Made by a program: the position numbers and the translations under genes | Shown here: positions 45,257 through 53,178 of the stretch, in pieces | Layout: every line of letters starts with the position of its first letter | Numbering within the stretch: position 1 is the first letter of the stretch | Assembly (NCBI RefSeq): GCF_900100435.1 | Contig: NZ_FNEX01000019.1 | Coordinates: forward strand, 86,968 to 150,967 | DNA: 64,000 nt | Direction: 5' to 3' | Source of the DNA: Pedobacter sp. ok626 | Lineage (GTDB): Bacteria; Bacteroidota; Bacteroidia; Sphingobacteriales; Sphingobacteriaceae | Notes under the pieces: model-generated | The model's input: only the letters and a program-made list of their open reading frames with translations | The model's database searches: none | What the model was told of the DNA's origin: nothing

Positions 45257-46966
45257 ATGATGAAAATATATAAAATTGCTGCGGCCGCTATTCTTATTTC
45301 TTTTGCTTCCTTAACCTGGTCTTTCAAAGAGGACCTATTTCAGGTGTCTAAGAACCTGGATATTTTTGCATCGCTTTATAAAGAGATCAATATCAACTAT
45401 GTTGAGGAGACCAATCCTTCTAGCTTAATGCGAACCAGCATTGATGCTATGCTGGATAATCTGGATCCTTACACAGAATATGTACCCGAGTCGGAAGTTG
45501 AAGACTATAAGCTGAAATATGTAAGTACACAATATGGGGGCATTGGGGCAAGCACAATTTTTATCGAAGGTAAGCTATTTGTAAATGAGGTGAACGAGGG
45601 TTACCCGGCGGATAAGCAAGGGATAAAACCAGGAGATCAGCTTGTGAAAATTAACGGCAATGAGGTAAAGGGGAAAGAGCGTGCACAAGTAAGCCAGTTG
45701 CTGCGTGGTCCTAAGGGATCTTCTGTAGAATTACTGATCATCAGAGAGGGGGCACTGTTGACGAAAACCTTGGTTCGTGATGAAATTAGACAGCCAAATG
45801 TGTCTTATTCGGGTATGACATCTGATAACATTGCGTATATCCGATTGGATAAATTTCTCGAAAATTCTGCTCAGGAGGTAAAAGATGCAGCAACTACTTT
45901 GGGTAAACAACAGCCTAAAGGAATGATTCTTGATTTACGTTACAATGGTGGTGGAATACTGCAGGAAGCCGTTAAAATTGTAAATATTTTTGTAGATAAA
46001 GATATCCTGATCGTTACCCAAAAAGGTAGGAATCCTCAGAAGACGATTAGCTATAAAACACTTAATCAACCCTTATTCCCTCAAATCCCATTAGTCGTAT
46101 TGGTTGGCGGATCATCGGCATCAGCCTCGGAGATTGTGGCAGGAGCGCTACAGGACCTTGATAGAGCGATTATTGTTGGTCAGCGGAGCTATGGCAAGGG
46201 TTTGGTGCAACAGACCTTTAATTTGCCTTATAATAGCCTTGTAAAGGTGACTGTGGCAAAGTATTTCACGCCTTCGGGCAGGTGTATACAAGCGCTTGAT
46301 TATGCGCATAAAGATGCCAACGGAAAAACGATGAAGTTTGCGGACTCTTTGATGAGTAAGTTCAATACCAAAGCTGGACGAAATGTATATGATGGGAATG
46401 GCATTTATCCAGATGTGGTGGTTAATGCACCTAAATTTAATCCGATAACAATTTCGCTCATCAATAAATATTTGTTTTTCGACTACGCCAATAATTATAA
46501 AAAGAACAATAAGGTAATTGCTCCTGCGGCTTCTTTTCAGCTGACGGATAATGACTACGCGCAATTTGTAAGTTCGCTGGCCGGTAAGGATTATTCCTAT
46601 GTTTCACGTACGGAAAGGCTATTGGGGGATTTGAGGACTGAGGCGGAGAAAGAGAACAAGCTAAGCGCGGTAAAGACTGATCTTGATGATTTGAAGAGCA
46701 AAATGCTAGGCGCCAAAAAAACGGATCTTACCACCTATAAGGCTGAAATAAAAAGAGTGTTGGAAACGCAAATCGTTAGCCGTTATTATTATGATAAAGG
46801 AAAGGTAACCCAGGCGTTTCAGTACGATAAAGAGCTTAATGCAGCAAAAAGCCTTTTAAATGATAGCGGTAAGATGCTAGCGATATTAAAAGGTGAAGGG
46901 GAGTATAAAACAATCGGCAGCCCTGTAAAAACAATTGCTGCCGCTGTAGAAGATAATAATCATTAA
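45257..46966 (+). CDS. S41 family C-terminal processing peptidase
   Basis: 569 residues. A hydrophobic N terminus (residues about 5-22) exports it or anchors it in the inner membrane. A PDZ domain follows (YGGIGASTIFIEGKLFVNEV; about 90-175), then the S41 protease core with GGSSASASEIVAGALQD holding the nucleophile Ser and RSYGKGLVQQTF the Lys base. The C-terminal 150 residues are an extra helical domain found in Bacteroidota members. CtpA-type enzymes trim or degrade periplasmic proteins from their C terminus. It ends 7 bases from the convergent ferredoxin gene, leaving no room for a terminator. Confidence 0.93.
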   Translation: MMKIYKIAAAAILISFASLTWSFKEDLFQVSKNLDIFASLYKEININYVEETNPSSLMRTSIDAMLDNLDPYTEYVPESEVEDYKLKYVSTQYGGIGASTIFIEGKLFVNEVNEGYPADKQGIKPGDQLVKINGNEVKGKERAQVSQLLRGPKGSSVELLIIREGALLTKTLVRDEIRQPNVSYSGMTSDNIAYIRLDKFLENSAQEVKDAATTLGKQQPKGMILDLRYNGGGILQEAVKIVNIFVDKDILIVTQKGRNPQKTISYKTLNQPLFPQIPLVVLVGGSSASASEIVAGALQDLDRAIIVGQRSYGKGLVQQTFNLPYNSLVKVTVAKYFTPSGRCIQALDYAHKDANGKTMKFADSLMSKFNTKAGRNVYDGNGIYPDVVVNAPKFNPITISLINKYLFFDYANNYKKNNKVIAPAASFQLTDNDYAQFVSSLAGKDYSYVSRTERLLGDLRTEAEKENKLSAVKTDLDDLKSKMLGAKKTDLTTYKAEIKRVLETQIVSRYYYDKGKVTQAFQYDKELNAAKSLLNDSGKMLAILKGEGEYKTIGSPVKTIAAAVEDNNH

Positions 46967-46973
46967 ATATTTT

Positions 46974-47303
46974 TTATTCTGCGTGGTGTAATTTAACCAC
47001 CAAGCCATCCATTGCAGGGTTTAATTGCAGTTGGCAGGCCAATCTTGAATTTGGTAATACATCTGGTAAAGTGTCGAGCATTGCATACTCGTCATCAGTC
47101 ATTTCGTTCAGCTTATCTTCGCCTTCCAAAACATCTACACAGCAAGTAGCACAAAGTGCCATACCACCACAGGTAGCCAAGATGTCGTATTCGCAAGCTT
47201 TTAGGTATTCCATTAAACTTAGGCCCATGTCTACAGGGGCTTCCAGGGTAGTTCTGCTACCATCTGGGTTTTGTACGTGTAAGGTAATGTTATTCTCTTC
47301 CAT
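46974..47303 (-). CDS. 2Fe-2S ferredoxin
   Basis: 109 residues. Cysteines in ILATCGGMALCATCCVDV (C-x5-C-x2-C) and RLACQLQLNP supply the four ligands of a plant/adrenodoxin-type [2Fe-2S] cluster; a fifth Cys sits beside the third. The acidic overall charge fits an electron carrier. It starts 2 bases after the end of the reductase gene at 47306, so the pair is almost certainly an electron-transfer couple transcribed together. The acceptor is unknown. Confidence 0.92.
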   Translation of the reverse strand: MEENNITLHVQNPDGSRTTLEAPVDMGLSLMEYLKACEYDILATCGGMALCATCCVDVLEGEDKLNEMTDDEYAMLDTLPDVLPNSRLACQLQLNPAMDGLVVKLHHAE

Positions 47304-47305
47304 GT

Positions 47306-48316
47306 TTAAAATTCTGATACGCCGTTTACAGTGGTGTATTTCATGGTATATTTGATTCCAGGGTTCATGTATTGATATGCGCTATGACTCATTAAAGCAG
47401 CTTCGTGGAAACCACATAGAATAAGTTTAAGCTTGTTGGTGTAGGTGTTGATATCGCCAATTGCATAGATTCCCGGGATATTGGTCGAATAGTCGTCTGT
47501 GTTTACTTCAATAGCACTTTTGCTAATGTTTAGGTTCCACTGCTCTATTGGGCCTAATTTAGGACTTAAACCAAATAATGGGATCAAGTGATCTGCATTG
47601 ATGGTTGTTGTTTCTAAGCTCTTATTGTGTATCAATTCAACAGTTTCCAGTTTTCCGTTTCCGCTCACTGAATTTAGGTTGCTGTTTAATACAAGATTGA
47701 TTTTTCCGCTTTCGGCTAGTTCCATTACTTTGTTTACTGAGTCTGGAGCACCACGGAAGCTTTCGCTACGATGAACCAATGTTAACTCATCAACAATATC
47801 CGCTAAAAAGATAGTCCAATCTAGGGCTGAGTCACCTCCTCCTGCGATCACCATTTTTTGTCCACGGTATTTTTCAGGATCAAGGATCATGTAATTTACA
47901 CCTCTACCATTTTCGAATTGTTCTAATCCGGCTACAGCTGGTTTGCGTGGCTCGAAACAGCCTAATCCGCCAGCAATAACGACAACTTTAGATTCTATGA
48001 TGGTACCCATATTAGTAGTCAGTACAAAATCGCCTTCACCACGTTTTTCTAAACCTTCGATACGCTCACCAAGGGTAAAGCCCGGGTGGAAAGGTTTAGC
48101 TTGTTCCATCAGGTTATCAACTAATTCCTGAGCCAATACAGTAGGGTAGCCGGGAATATCATATATCGGTTTTTTAGGATATATTTCGGAAAGCTGCCCG
48201 CCAACTTGCGGCAGATAGTCTATTAAATGACAACGCATTTTTAGTAAACCTGCTTCAAAAATCGCGAATAAACCTACAGGTCCGGCGCCAATGATGGCTA
48301 TATCAGTAGAAATCAT
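47306..48316 (-). CDS. Ferredoxin-NAD(P)+ reductase, thioredoxin-reductase-like
   Basis: 336 residues. IAIIGAGPVGLFAIFEAG is the FAD-binding Rossmann motif, QVGGQLSEIYPKKPIYDIPGYP the signature of the TrxR-like FNR group (YumC type), and VIAGGGDSALDWTIFLAD the NAD(P) motif. The redox Cys pair of true thioredoxin reductases is absent, as expected. YAIGDINTYTNKLKLILCGF is the C-terminal FAD contact. It should exchange electrons between NADPH and the 2Fe-2S ferredoxin encoded directly downstream. Confidence 0.92.
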   Translation of the reverse strand: MISTDIAIIGAGPVGLFAIFEAGLLKMRCHLIDYLPQVGGQLSEIYPKKPIYDIPGYPTVLAQELVDNLMEQAKPFHPGFTLGERIEGLEKRGEGDFVLTTNMGTIIESKVVVIAGGLGCFEPRKPAVAGLEQFENGRGVNYMILDPEKYRGQKMVIAGGGDSALDWTIFLADIVDELTLVHRSESFRGAPDSVNKVMELAESGKINLVLNSNLNSVSGNGKLETVELIHNKSLETTTINADHLIPLFGLSPKLGPIEQWNLNISKSAIEVNTDDYSTNIPGIYAIGDINTYTNKLKLILCGFHEAALMSHSAYQYMNPGIKYTMKYTTVNGVSEF

Positions 48317-48427
48317 AGTTTAAATTTTGTGCGAATTTACGAACTTTTGTTTTAATAACGATGTTATTTGTAAATAATCTATATAATCGGTAGGATATGT
48401 GAAAGGCGACTGAGCGGATATTTTATT

Positions 48428-48435
48428 TATCTTTG
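48428..48435 (+). promoter_or_regulatory. -7 box of the LpxH gene
   Basis: TATCTTTG, an exact match to TAnnTTTG, 9 bases before the ATG at 48445. The expected -33 TTTG is not clear. A very short or absent leader is implied. Confidence 0.45.
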
Positions 48436-48444
48436 TTTACATTA

Positions 48445-49191
48445 ATGAAAAAGAACATATATTTTGCTTCTGACTTCCACCTTGGCGCTCCCAATCATGC
48501 AGAGAGCAGGAAGCGGGAAGATCGCGTTTTAAGATGGCTAAGTTCCATAACGCCAACATGTAGCGAGTTATTTTTAATGGGCGATATATTCGATTTTTGG
48601 TTCGAATATCGTACTGTTGTACCTAAAGGATTTGTGCGGTTACAGGGCAAATTGGCAGAAATGACTGATGCTGGTATCAAGGTGTATTTTTTTAAAGGTA
48701 ACCATGATATGTGGGTTAATACCTATTTCAACGAGGAAATGGGGATAGAGATTGTAAGTGATGAATTGATCATTGAAAGAGATGGGAAACGCTTCTTTTT
48801 ACATCATGGTGACGGTTTGGGGCCAGGTGATAAGAAATATAAATTCTTAAGAAAGGTGTTTAGAAACCCGGTTTGCCAGTGGTTGTTTGCCTTGATCCCA
48901 CCTCGAATTGGCTTGGGAATTGCAAATTGGTGGTCGGGAAAAAGCAGGCTTGCCAATACCGCAGAAGAGGTTTTTAGTGGGATTGAACATGAATGGCTGG
49001 CGGTATATGCTAAGGAAATATTGCTAAAGGAGCATTTTGATTACTTTGTTTTTGGGCACCGACATCTTCCGCTAGACATTAACCTAAATGATAAATGTAA
49101 GTATGTGAATCTTGGGGAATGGATTAATTTCAATTCCTATGCGGTATTTGATGGCAATGATTTAAGCCTTAAGTACTTCGAAAAAGCATAG
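48445..49191 (+). CDS. lpxH: UDP-2,3-diacylglucosamine diphosphatase
   Basis: 248 residues of the calcineurin-like metallophosphoesterase fold. Metal ligands appear in ASDFHLGAPNHAE, LMGDIFDFWFEY, FKGNHDMWV, FLHHGDGLGPGDKKYKF and FGHRHLPLD. This arrangement is that of LpxH, which cleaves UDP-2,3-diacylglucosamine to lipid X and UMP in lipid A synthesis on the inner face of the inner membrane. The ATG at 48445 is preferred over an in-frame TTG at 48433 that overlaps the -7 box. The gene stands alone. Confidence 0.9.
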   Translation: MKKNIYFASDFHLGAPNHAESRKREDRVLRWLSSITPTCSELFLMGDIFDFWFEYRTVVPKGFVRLQGKLAEMTDAGIKVYFFKGNHDMWVNTYFNEEMGIEIVSDELIIERDGKRFFLHHGDGLGPGDKKYKFLRKVFRNPVCQWLFALIPPRIGLGIANWWSGKSRLANTAEEVFSGIEHEWLAVYAKEILLKEHFDYFVFGHRHLPLDINLNDKCKYVNLGEWINFNSYAVFDGNDLSLKYFEKA

Positions 49192-49252
49192 TGCTGTTCG
49201 CTGTCACAATTGGACATGTGCAAATTTTTAGTACGGTTAAGTAAAAAAGCCG

Positions 49253-49260
49253 TATTTTTG
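49253..49260 (+). promoter_or_regulatory. Possible -7 box of prfA
   Basis: TATTTTTG matches TAnnTTTG, about 90 bases before the start codon. No clear TTTG lies at the normal -33 distance. Confidence 0.3.
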
Positions 49261-49351
49261 CTGCCCGAATAAAAAACTGTTGCTTGGGAAAATCTGGTCT
49301 GTTGATCAGACCTCTATTAAGCAATAACATTATAATTTTCTGAAAAAAGAT

Positions 49352-50425
49352 ATGTTAGAAAAATTAGAAGCAATTAAACTGCGTTGGGAAGATGTTGAGG
49401 AGCAGTTAAGTAATCCTGACACGATGCAGGATATGAAGCGTTTTGCGGCTTTAAATAAAGAATATAAGGACTTAGGCAAGATTGTAGATGAATATAAAAT
49501 CTACAAGAATGTAATGAGCAATATTGAGGCGAATAAAGAGATTTTAAGTACCGAGAAAGATGCAGAAATGCGTGAAATGGCAAAAGAGGAGCTTGATCTT
49601 TTATTGGTTCAGCAAGAAGAGTTGGAAGAGAAAGTCCGCTTGATGTTGATTCCGGTAGATCCGGAAGATGCTAAGAATGCCGTATTTGAGATTAGAGGTG
49701 GTACAGGTGGTGATGAAGCTGCGTTATTTGCAGGTGACTTATACAGGATGTATAGCCGTTTCTTTGAGCAAAAAGGCTGGAAAGTTGAAACTGTTGATGT
49801 AACAGAAGGAACTGCTGGTGGTTACAAAGAGGTGATTTTAAAGGTTAGCGGTGAAGATGTTTACGGACAGTTGAAATATGAATCAGGTGTACACCGTGTT
49901 CAACGTGTACCAGATACAGAAACTCAAGGCCGCGTTCACACTTCAGCAGCATCGGTGGCGGTTTTGCCTGAAGCTGAAGAGATCGACCTTTACATCAATC
50001 CTGCAGATATTGATTTACAGACTTCCCGTTCAGGTGGTGCTGGTGGACAGAATGTAAACAAGGTGGAGACTAAAGTACAATTGACACACAGACCTTCGGG
50101 ACTTGTGGTTGTTTGTCAGCAGGAGCGCTCGCAATTGGGTAACCGGGTTATTGCTATGGAGATGTTGCGTAGTAAATTATACGACATCGAATTGCAGAAG
50201 AAAAATGGTGATATCGCCGCAAGACGTAAGACTATGGTTTCGACTGGTGACCGTTCTGCAAAGATCAGAACCTACAATTATCCGCAAGGTAGGGTAACAG
50301 ATCACCGTATCGGATTGACACTTTATAACCTAAATAACATCATGGATGGGGGTGTTCAAGAGTTGATTGATGCACTGCAGTTTGCAGAAAACGCAGAAAA
50401 GCTAAAAGAAGGTTCTGTGATATAG
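49352..50425 (+). CDS. prfA: Peptide chain release factor 1
   Basis: 357 residues, normal length. GGAGGQNVNKVETKVQ near residue 229 carries the GGQ motif that triggers peptidyl-tRNA hydrolysis, and RVPDTETQGRVHTS near 185 carries the P-x-T stop-codon reader of RF1 (UAA/UAG), here Pro-Asp-Thr rather than Pro-Ala-Thr. RF2 would have Ser-Pro-Phe. It is followed by the promoter and genes for two tRNA-Asp. No programmed frameshift is needed. Confidence 0.97.
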   Translation: MLEKLEAIKLRWEDVEEQLSNPDTMQDMKRFAALNKEYKDLGKIVDEYKIYKNVMSNIEANKEILSTEKDAEMREMAKEELDLLLVQQEELEEKVRLMLIPVDPEDAKNAVFEIRGGTGGDEAALFAGDLYRMYSRFFEQKGWKVETVDVTEGTAGGYKEVILKVSGEDVYGQLKYESGVHRVQRVPDTETQGRVHTSAASVAVLPEAEEIDLYINPADIDLQTSRSGGAGGQNVNKVETKVQLTHRPSGLVVVCQQERSQLGNRVIAMEMLRSKLYDIELQKKNGDIAARRKTMVSTGDRSAKIRTYNYPQGRVTDHRIGLTLYNLNNIMDGGVQELIDALQFAENAEKLKEGSVI

Positions 50426-50450
50426 GTAGTTACAGTTATTTGAAAAATAG

Positions 50451-50481
50451 TTTGTAAATATAAATAAACGCTCTATATTTG
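50451..50481 (+). promoter_or_regulatory. Promoter of the tRNA-Asp pair
   Basis: TTTG (50451-50454), 19 bases, TATATTTG (50474-50481), a perfect Bacteroidota promoter. The downstream sequence gcaatccc is also found after the rRNA promoter at 63557, suggesting a shared start-site context for stable RNA genes. Confidence 0.75.
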
Positions 50482-50518
50482 CAATCCCGAAACGGACGAA
50501 AGAAAGCAAAGGGAAAAC

Positions 50519-50592
50519 GGACCGGTAGTTCAGCTGGTTAGAATGCCGCCCTGTCACGGCGGAGGTCGCGGGTTCGAGTCCCGTCCGGTCCG
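50519..50592 (+). tRNA. tRNA-Asp (GTC)
   Basis: 74 bases folding as a cloverleaf: acceptor GGACCGG with CCGGTCC, discriminator G, D arm gttcagctggttagaat, anticodon stem CCGCC/GGCGG around ctGTCac, and T arm GCGGGTTCGAGTCCCGT. The CCA end is not encoded. Confidence 0.97.
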
Positions 50593-50665
50593 CAAAATGC
50601 TCAACAGAGTGTTTTTTATTGAAGCCTTTAGAAGCTATATTCTAAGCCCTCCTGAAAAGGAAAAC

Positions 50666-50739
50666 GGACCGGTAGTTCAGCTGGTTAGAATGCCGCCCTG
50701 TCACGGCGGAGGTCGCGGGTTCGAGTCCCGTCCGGTCCG
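50666..50739 (+). tRNA. tRNA-Asp (GTC), second identical copy
   Basis: Identical base for base to the copy at 50519, with the same four-A leader before it; 73 bases separate the genes. Likely co-transcribed. CCA not encoded. Confidence 0.97.
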
Positions 50740-50760
50740 CAACAATTCGACAAAATATTA

Positions 50761-50795
50761 AAAACCTGCATATCATAAGATTTGCAGGTTTTTTT
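50761..50795. terminator. Intrinsic terminator between tRNA pair and mannan locus
   Basis: Arms aaaacctgca (50761-50770) and tgcaggtttt (50783-50792) followed by T residues; A-rich on the other flank, so it can also stop transcription of the convergent epimerase gene. Confidence 0.85.
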
Positions 50796-50809
50796 ATGCC
50801 TTCAGAAAT

Positions 50810-52000
50810 CTACTTTAATCTTTTGATAATTTCGATACAGGCTCTGCCATTATGGTAGGGACATTTCCAAAATCCAGCTTTGTCTTCTCCCTGCATTAAG
50901 GTGTAATCGCTATGGATACCCCAATGCCATTCTCCCTTCCTACTTTTAATGTATTTCTTTATAAAAGACCAGCTTTTGAAAGATTGGAATAAGAATTTTT
51001 GATCTCCACTTATTTGCCAGGCATTCAGAAAGCCAACCATCGCTTCTGCTTGTGGCCACCAGTGCATTTCTTTTGACCACTGAGCTGTTTTGTAATCAAA
51101 TTCGTGCCAAAGCCCATCGCTTTCATCTAAGCCCTTTAAAGCGGCTTTACTGAGTTGTAGTGCAATTTGCTTAAAAGCTTTTATTTCCTTTTCATCAGCT
51201 ATGATTGTTGCAGATTCTTGTAATAACCAGGCTGCTTCAATGTCATGACCAAAGGAAACCAATGCAGACTTAACATCCCAGGTTTCTGTGAAGAACAGTT
51301 GCAGGTGATAACTGTTTTTATCTATTATATGGTCTTTAAAATTGGATAGCAGGCCTTTGATCGCGAGTTTTAGTTTATCATTTTGCCAAATGGAATATAA
51401 ATTGGTGTAGGCTTCAATCACATGAAGATGCGTATTCATCGATTTTTTTTCATTCTGATCTTTGTCACTCAAGCGGAGATCTTCCATAACCTTCCAGTCC
51501 CTGGTCAGGGCTTCAATATATCCTGTGTGGATTGGATCAAAGCTATGTTGTTCCAATAGTTCAAAAGTGTTTTTAGCTAAAGCTAAGGCTTTTTCATTTT
51601 GGCTGATCTTAATGTATTCAGAAAGCGCGTAGGTTGCAAATGCTTGTCCATAAATCTGCTTCTTGCTGTCTAATTGCTGGCCATTAAAATCTACCGACCA
51701 ATAAAATCCACCGTTCTGTTCATCTAAAAAATTAGTGGTCAAATAATCAAACGCTCTATCGGCAATGGCTAGATACTCATCTTTGCGATTCAGCAAAAAG
51801 GCCGAGGAGAAAGTGTAGAGAATTCTGGAGTTTAATACCAGTCCTTTTGGCGCAGTTGGTGTGGCTAAATTATCATCGTTTACCTTTCCATAAAACCCTC
51901 CGTTTTCGTGATCAACCATATAGGTCATCCACCATTTCAGAATGTCAGATAGTTCATTGGTTACCTCAGATTTATAAGTCGCTAAAGCTGCTGAATTCAT
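50810..52000 (-). CDS. Cellobiose/mannobiose 2-epimerase
   Basis: 396 residues of the N-acylglucosamine 2-epimerase (AGE) fold, an (alpha/alpha)6 barrel. NGGFYGKVNDDN near residue 34, NGGFYWSVDFNG, conserved His in NTHLHVIEAYTNLY, GHDIEAAWLLQE and EMHWWPQAEAMVGFLNAW are the catalytic and substrate positions of bacterial cellobiose 2-epimerases. In known mannan loci this enzyme changes beta-1,4-mannobiose to mannosylglucose for the phosphorylase encoded just upstream (start overlaps by 4 bases). Cytoplasmic; no signal peptide. It is the last gene of the mannan operon. Confidence 0.92.
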   Translation of the reverse strand: MNSAALATYKSEVTNELSDILKWWMTYMVDHENGGFYGKVNDDNLATPTAPKGLVLNSRILYTFSSAFLLNRKDEYLAIADRAFDYLTTNFLDEQNGGFYWSVDFNGQQLDSKKQIYGQAFATYALSEYIKISQNEKALALAKNTFELLEQHSFDPIHTGYIEALTRDWKVMEDLRLSDKDQNEKKSMNTHLHVIEAYTNLYSIWQNDKLKLAIKGLLSNFKDHIIDKNSYHLQLFFTETWDVKSALVSFGHDIEAAWLLQESATIIADEKEIKAFKQIALQLSKAALKGLDESDGLWHEFDYKTAQWSKEMHWWPQAEAMVGFLNAWQISGDQKFLFQSFKSWSFIKKYIKSRKGEWHWGIHSDYTLMQGEDKAGFWKCPYHNGRACIEIIKRLK

Positions 52001-53169
52001 ACTTTCTTATTTCGGTCGATGATGTTGATGATGGTCTCAACAGAAGCTGCAGACCGTAGCCCATCCTCAGGGTTGTGGATTACATAATCCAGTAGCTGTT
52101 GAATGGTACTTGTAGCAACATGTAATCTGGTGTCTGAAGAGGCATAATAGATAAAAACAGTTCCATTATCATCTGCGATCCAACCATTGCTAAAAACCAC
52201 ATTAGATACATCACCTACTCTTTCTTCAGCTTCTGGGGCTAAAAAATATCCTCCTGGCTTATGCGTAACTTTTGTTAAATCGTTCAGGTCGGTCATAAAC
52301 ATATACAGTACATACCTTAATCCAGCTGCGGTATTTCTAACGCCATGGGCAAGATGTAGCCAGCCTTGGGATGTTTTAATAGGGGCGGGGCCTTGCCCGT
52401 TTTTGGCCTCTGAGATCGTATGATATACTTTTTTATCAATTACCATTTCTTCGTCGATAATTGCATTTTCTATAGATAAAGATAAGCCGAATCCGATGCC
52501 ACCACCTTTACCTGCCTCTATAAAACTGTCTTGTGGTCGAGTGTAGAAGGCATACTTTCCGTTAACAAATTCGGGATGGAGCACTACATTTCGCTGTTGG
52601 GGAGATTTAGTTTTTAAATCGGGTAATCTTTCCCAATCTATTAAGTTTTTTGTTCGTGCTATTCCACATTGTGCTATCGCTGCAGATTGATTTCCTTCTG
52701 CTGCAGAAGGGTCTCTTCTTTCTGTGCAGAATAATCCATAAATCCAACCATCTTCATGCTCAACTAACCTGATGTCGTAAACATTCGTATCTGGTTCTTC
52801 GGTTTCGGGCATGATGACTGGGTACTCCCAAAATTTAAAATGATCAATTCCATTGGGGCTTTCGGCAATTGCAAAGAATGATTTTCTGTCATTTCCTTCC
52901 ACCCGTGCCATTAATATGTATTTGTTTTGCCATTTGATGGCACCCGCATTTAATACCGCATTGATACCAAACCGTTCCATTAAGTAGGGATTGGTTAAGG
53001 GGTTAAGGTCGTATTTCCAGGTAAAGGGCACATGAGCGGCGGTTAAAACCGGATTTTTATATCTATTGAACAGTCCATTCCCAGCCTCAATTTTTTCATT
53101 GGCGGTATTAATCAATTCATTTTGGTTCTTAGCTAGCAGCTCAATATGTTGTTCGAAGTTCATTTTCAT
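51997..53169 (-). CDS. GH130 4-O-beta-D-mannosyl-D-glucose phosphorylase
   Basis: 390 residues forming a five-bladed propeller of family GH130, subfamily 1 by similarity. LMERFGINAVLNAGAIKW, YILMARVEGNDRKSFFAIAES, TNVYDIRLVEHEDGWIYG with the catalytic Asp, and phosphate-binding LFCTERRDPSA are visible. It converts mannosylglucose and phosphate to mannose-1-phosphate and glucose in the cytoplasm. No signal peptide. It overlaps the epimerase gene by 4 bases and follows the symporter by 9, matching the order of the B. fragilis-type mannan pathway. Confidence 0.93.
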   Translation of the reverse strand: MKMNFEQHIELLAKNQNELINTANEKIEAGNGLFNRYKNPVLTAAHVPFTWKYDLNPLTNPYLMERFGINAVLNAGAIKWQNKYILMARVEGNDRKSFFAIAESPNGIDHFKFWEYPVIMPETEEPDTNVYDIRLVEHEDGWIYGLFCTERRDPSAAEGNQSAAIAQCGIARTKNLIDWERLPDLKTKSPQQRNVVLHPEFVNGKYAFYTRPQDSFIEAGKGGGIGFGLSLSIENAIIDEEMVIDKKVYHTISEAKNGQGPAPIKTSQGWLHLAHGVRNTAAGLRYVLYMFMTDLNDLTKVTHKPGGYFLAPEAEERVGDVSNVVFSNGWIADDNGTVFIYYASSDTRLHVATSTIQQLLDYVIHNPEDGLRSAASVETIINIIDRNKKV

Positions 53170-53178
53170 AGGTCTTTC

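Noticed and set aside
50543..50761. 72-residue open frame across the two tRNA-Asp genes
   Set aside because: It is made of the tRNA sequences themselves, and its repeated peptide comes from the duplicated tRNA.
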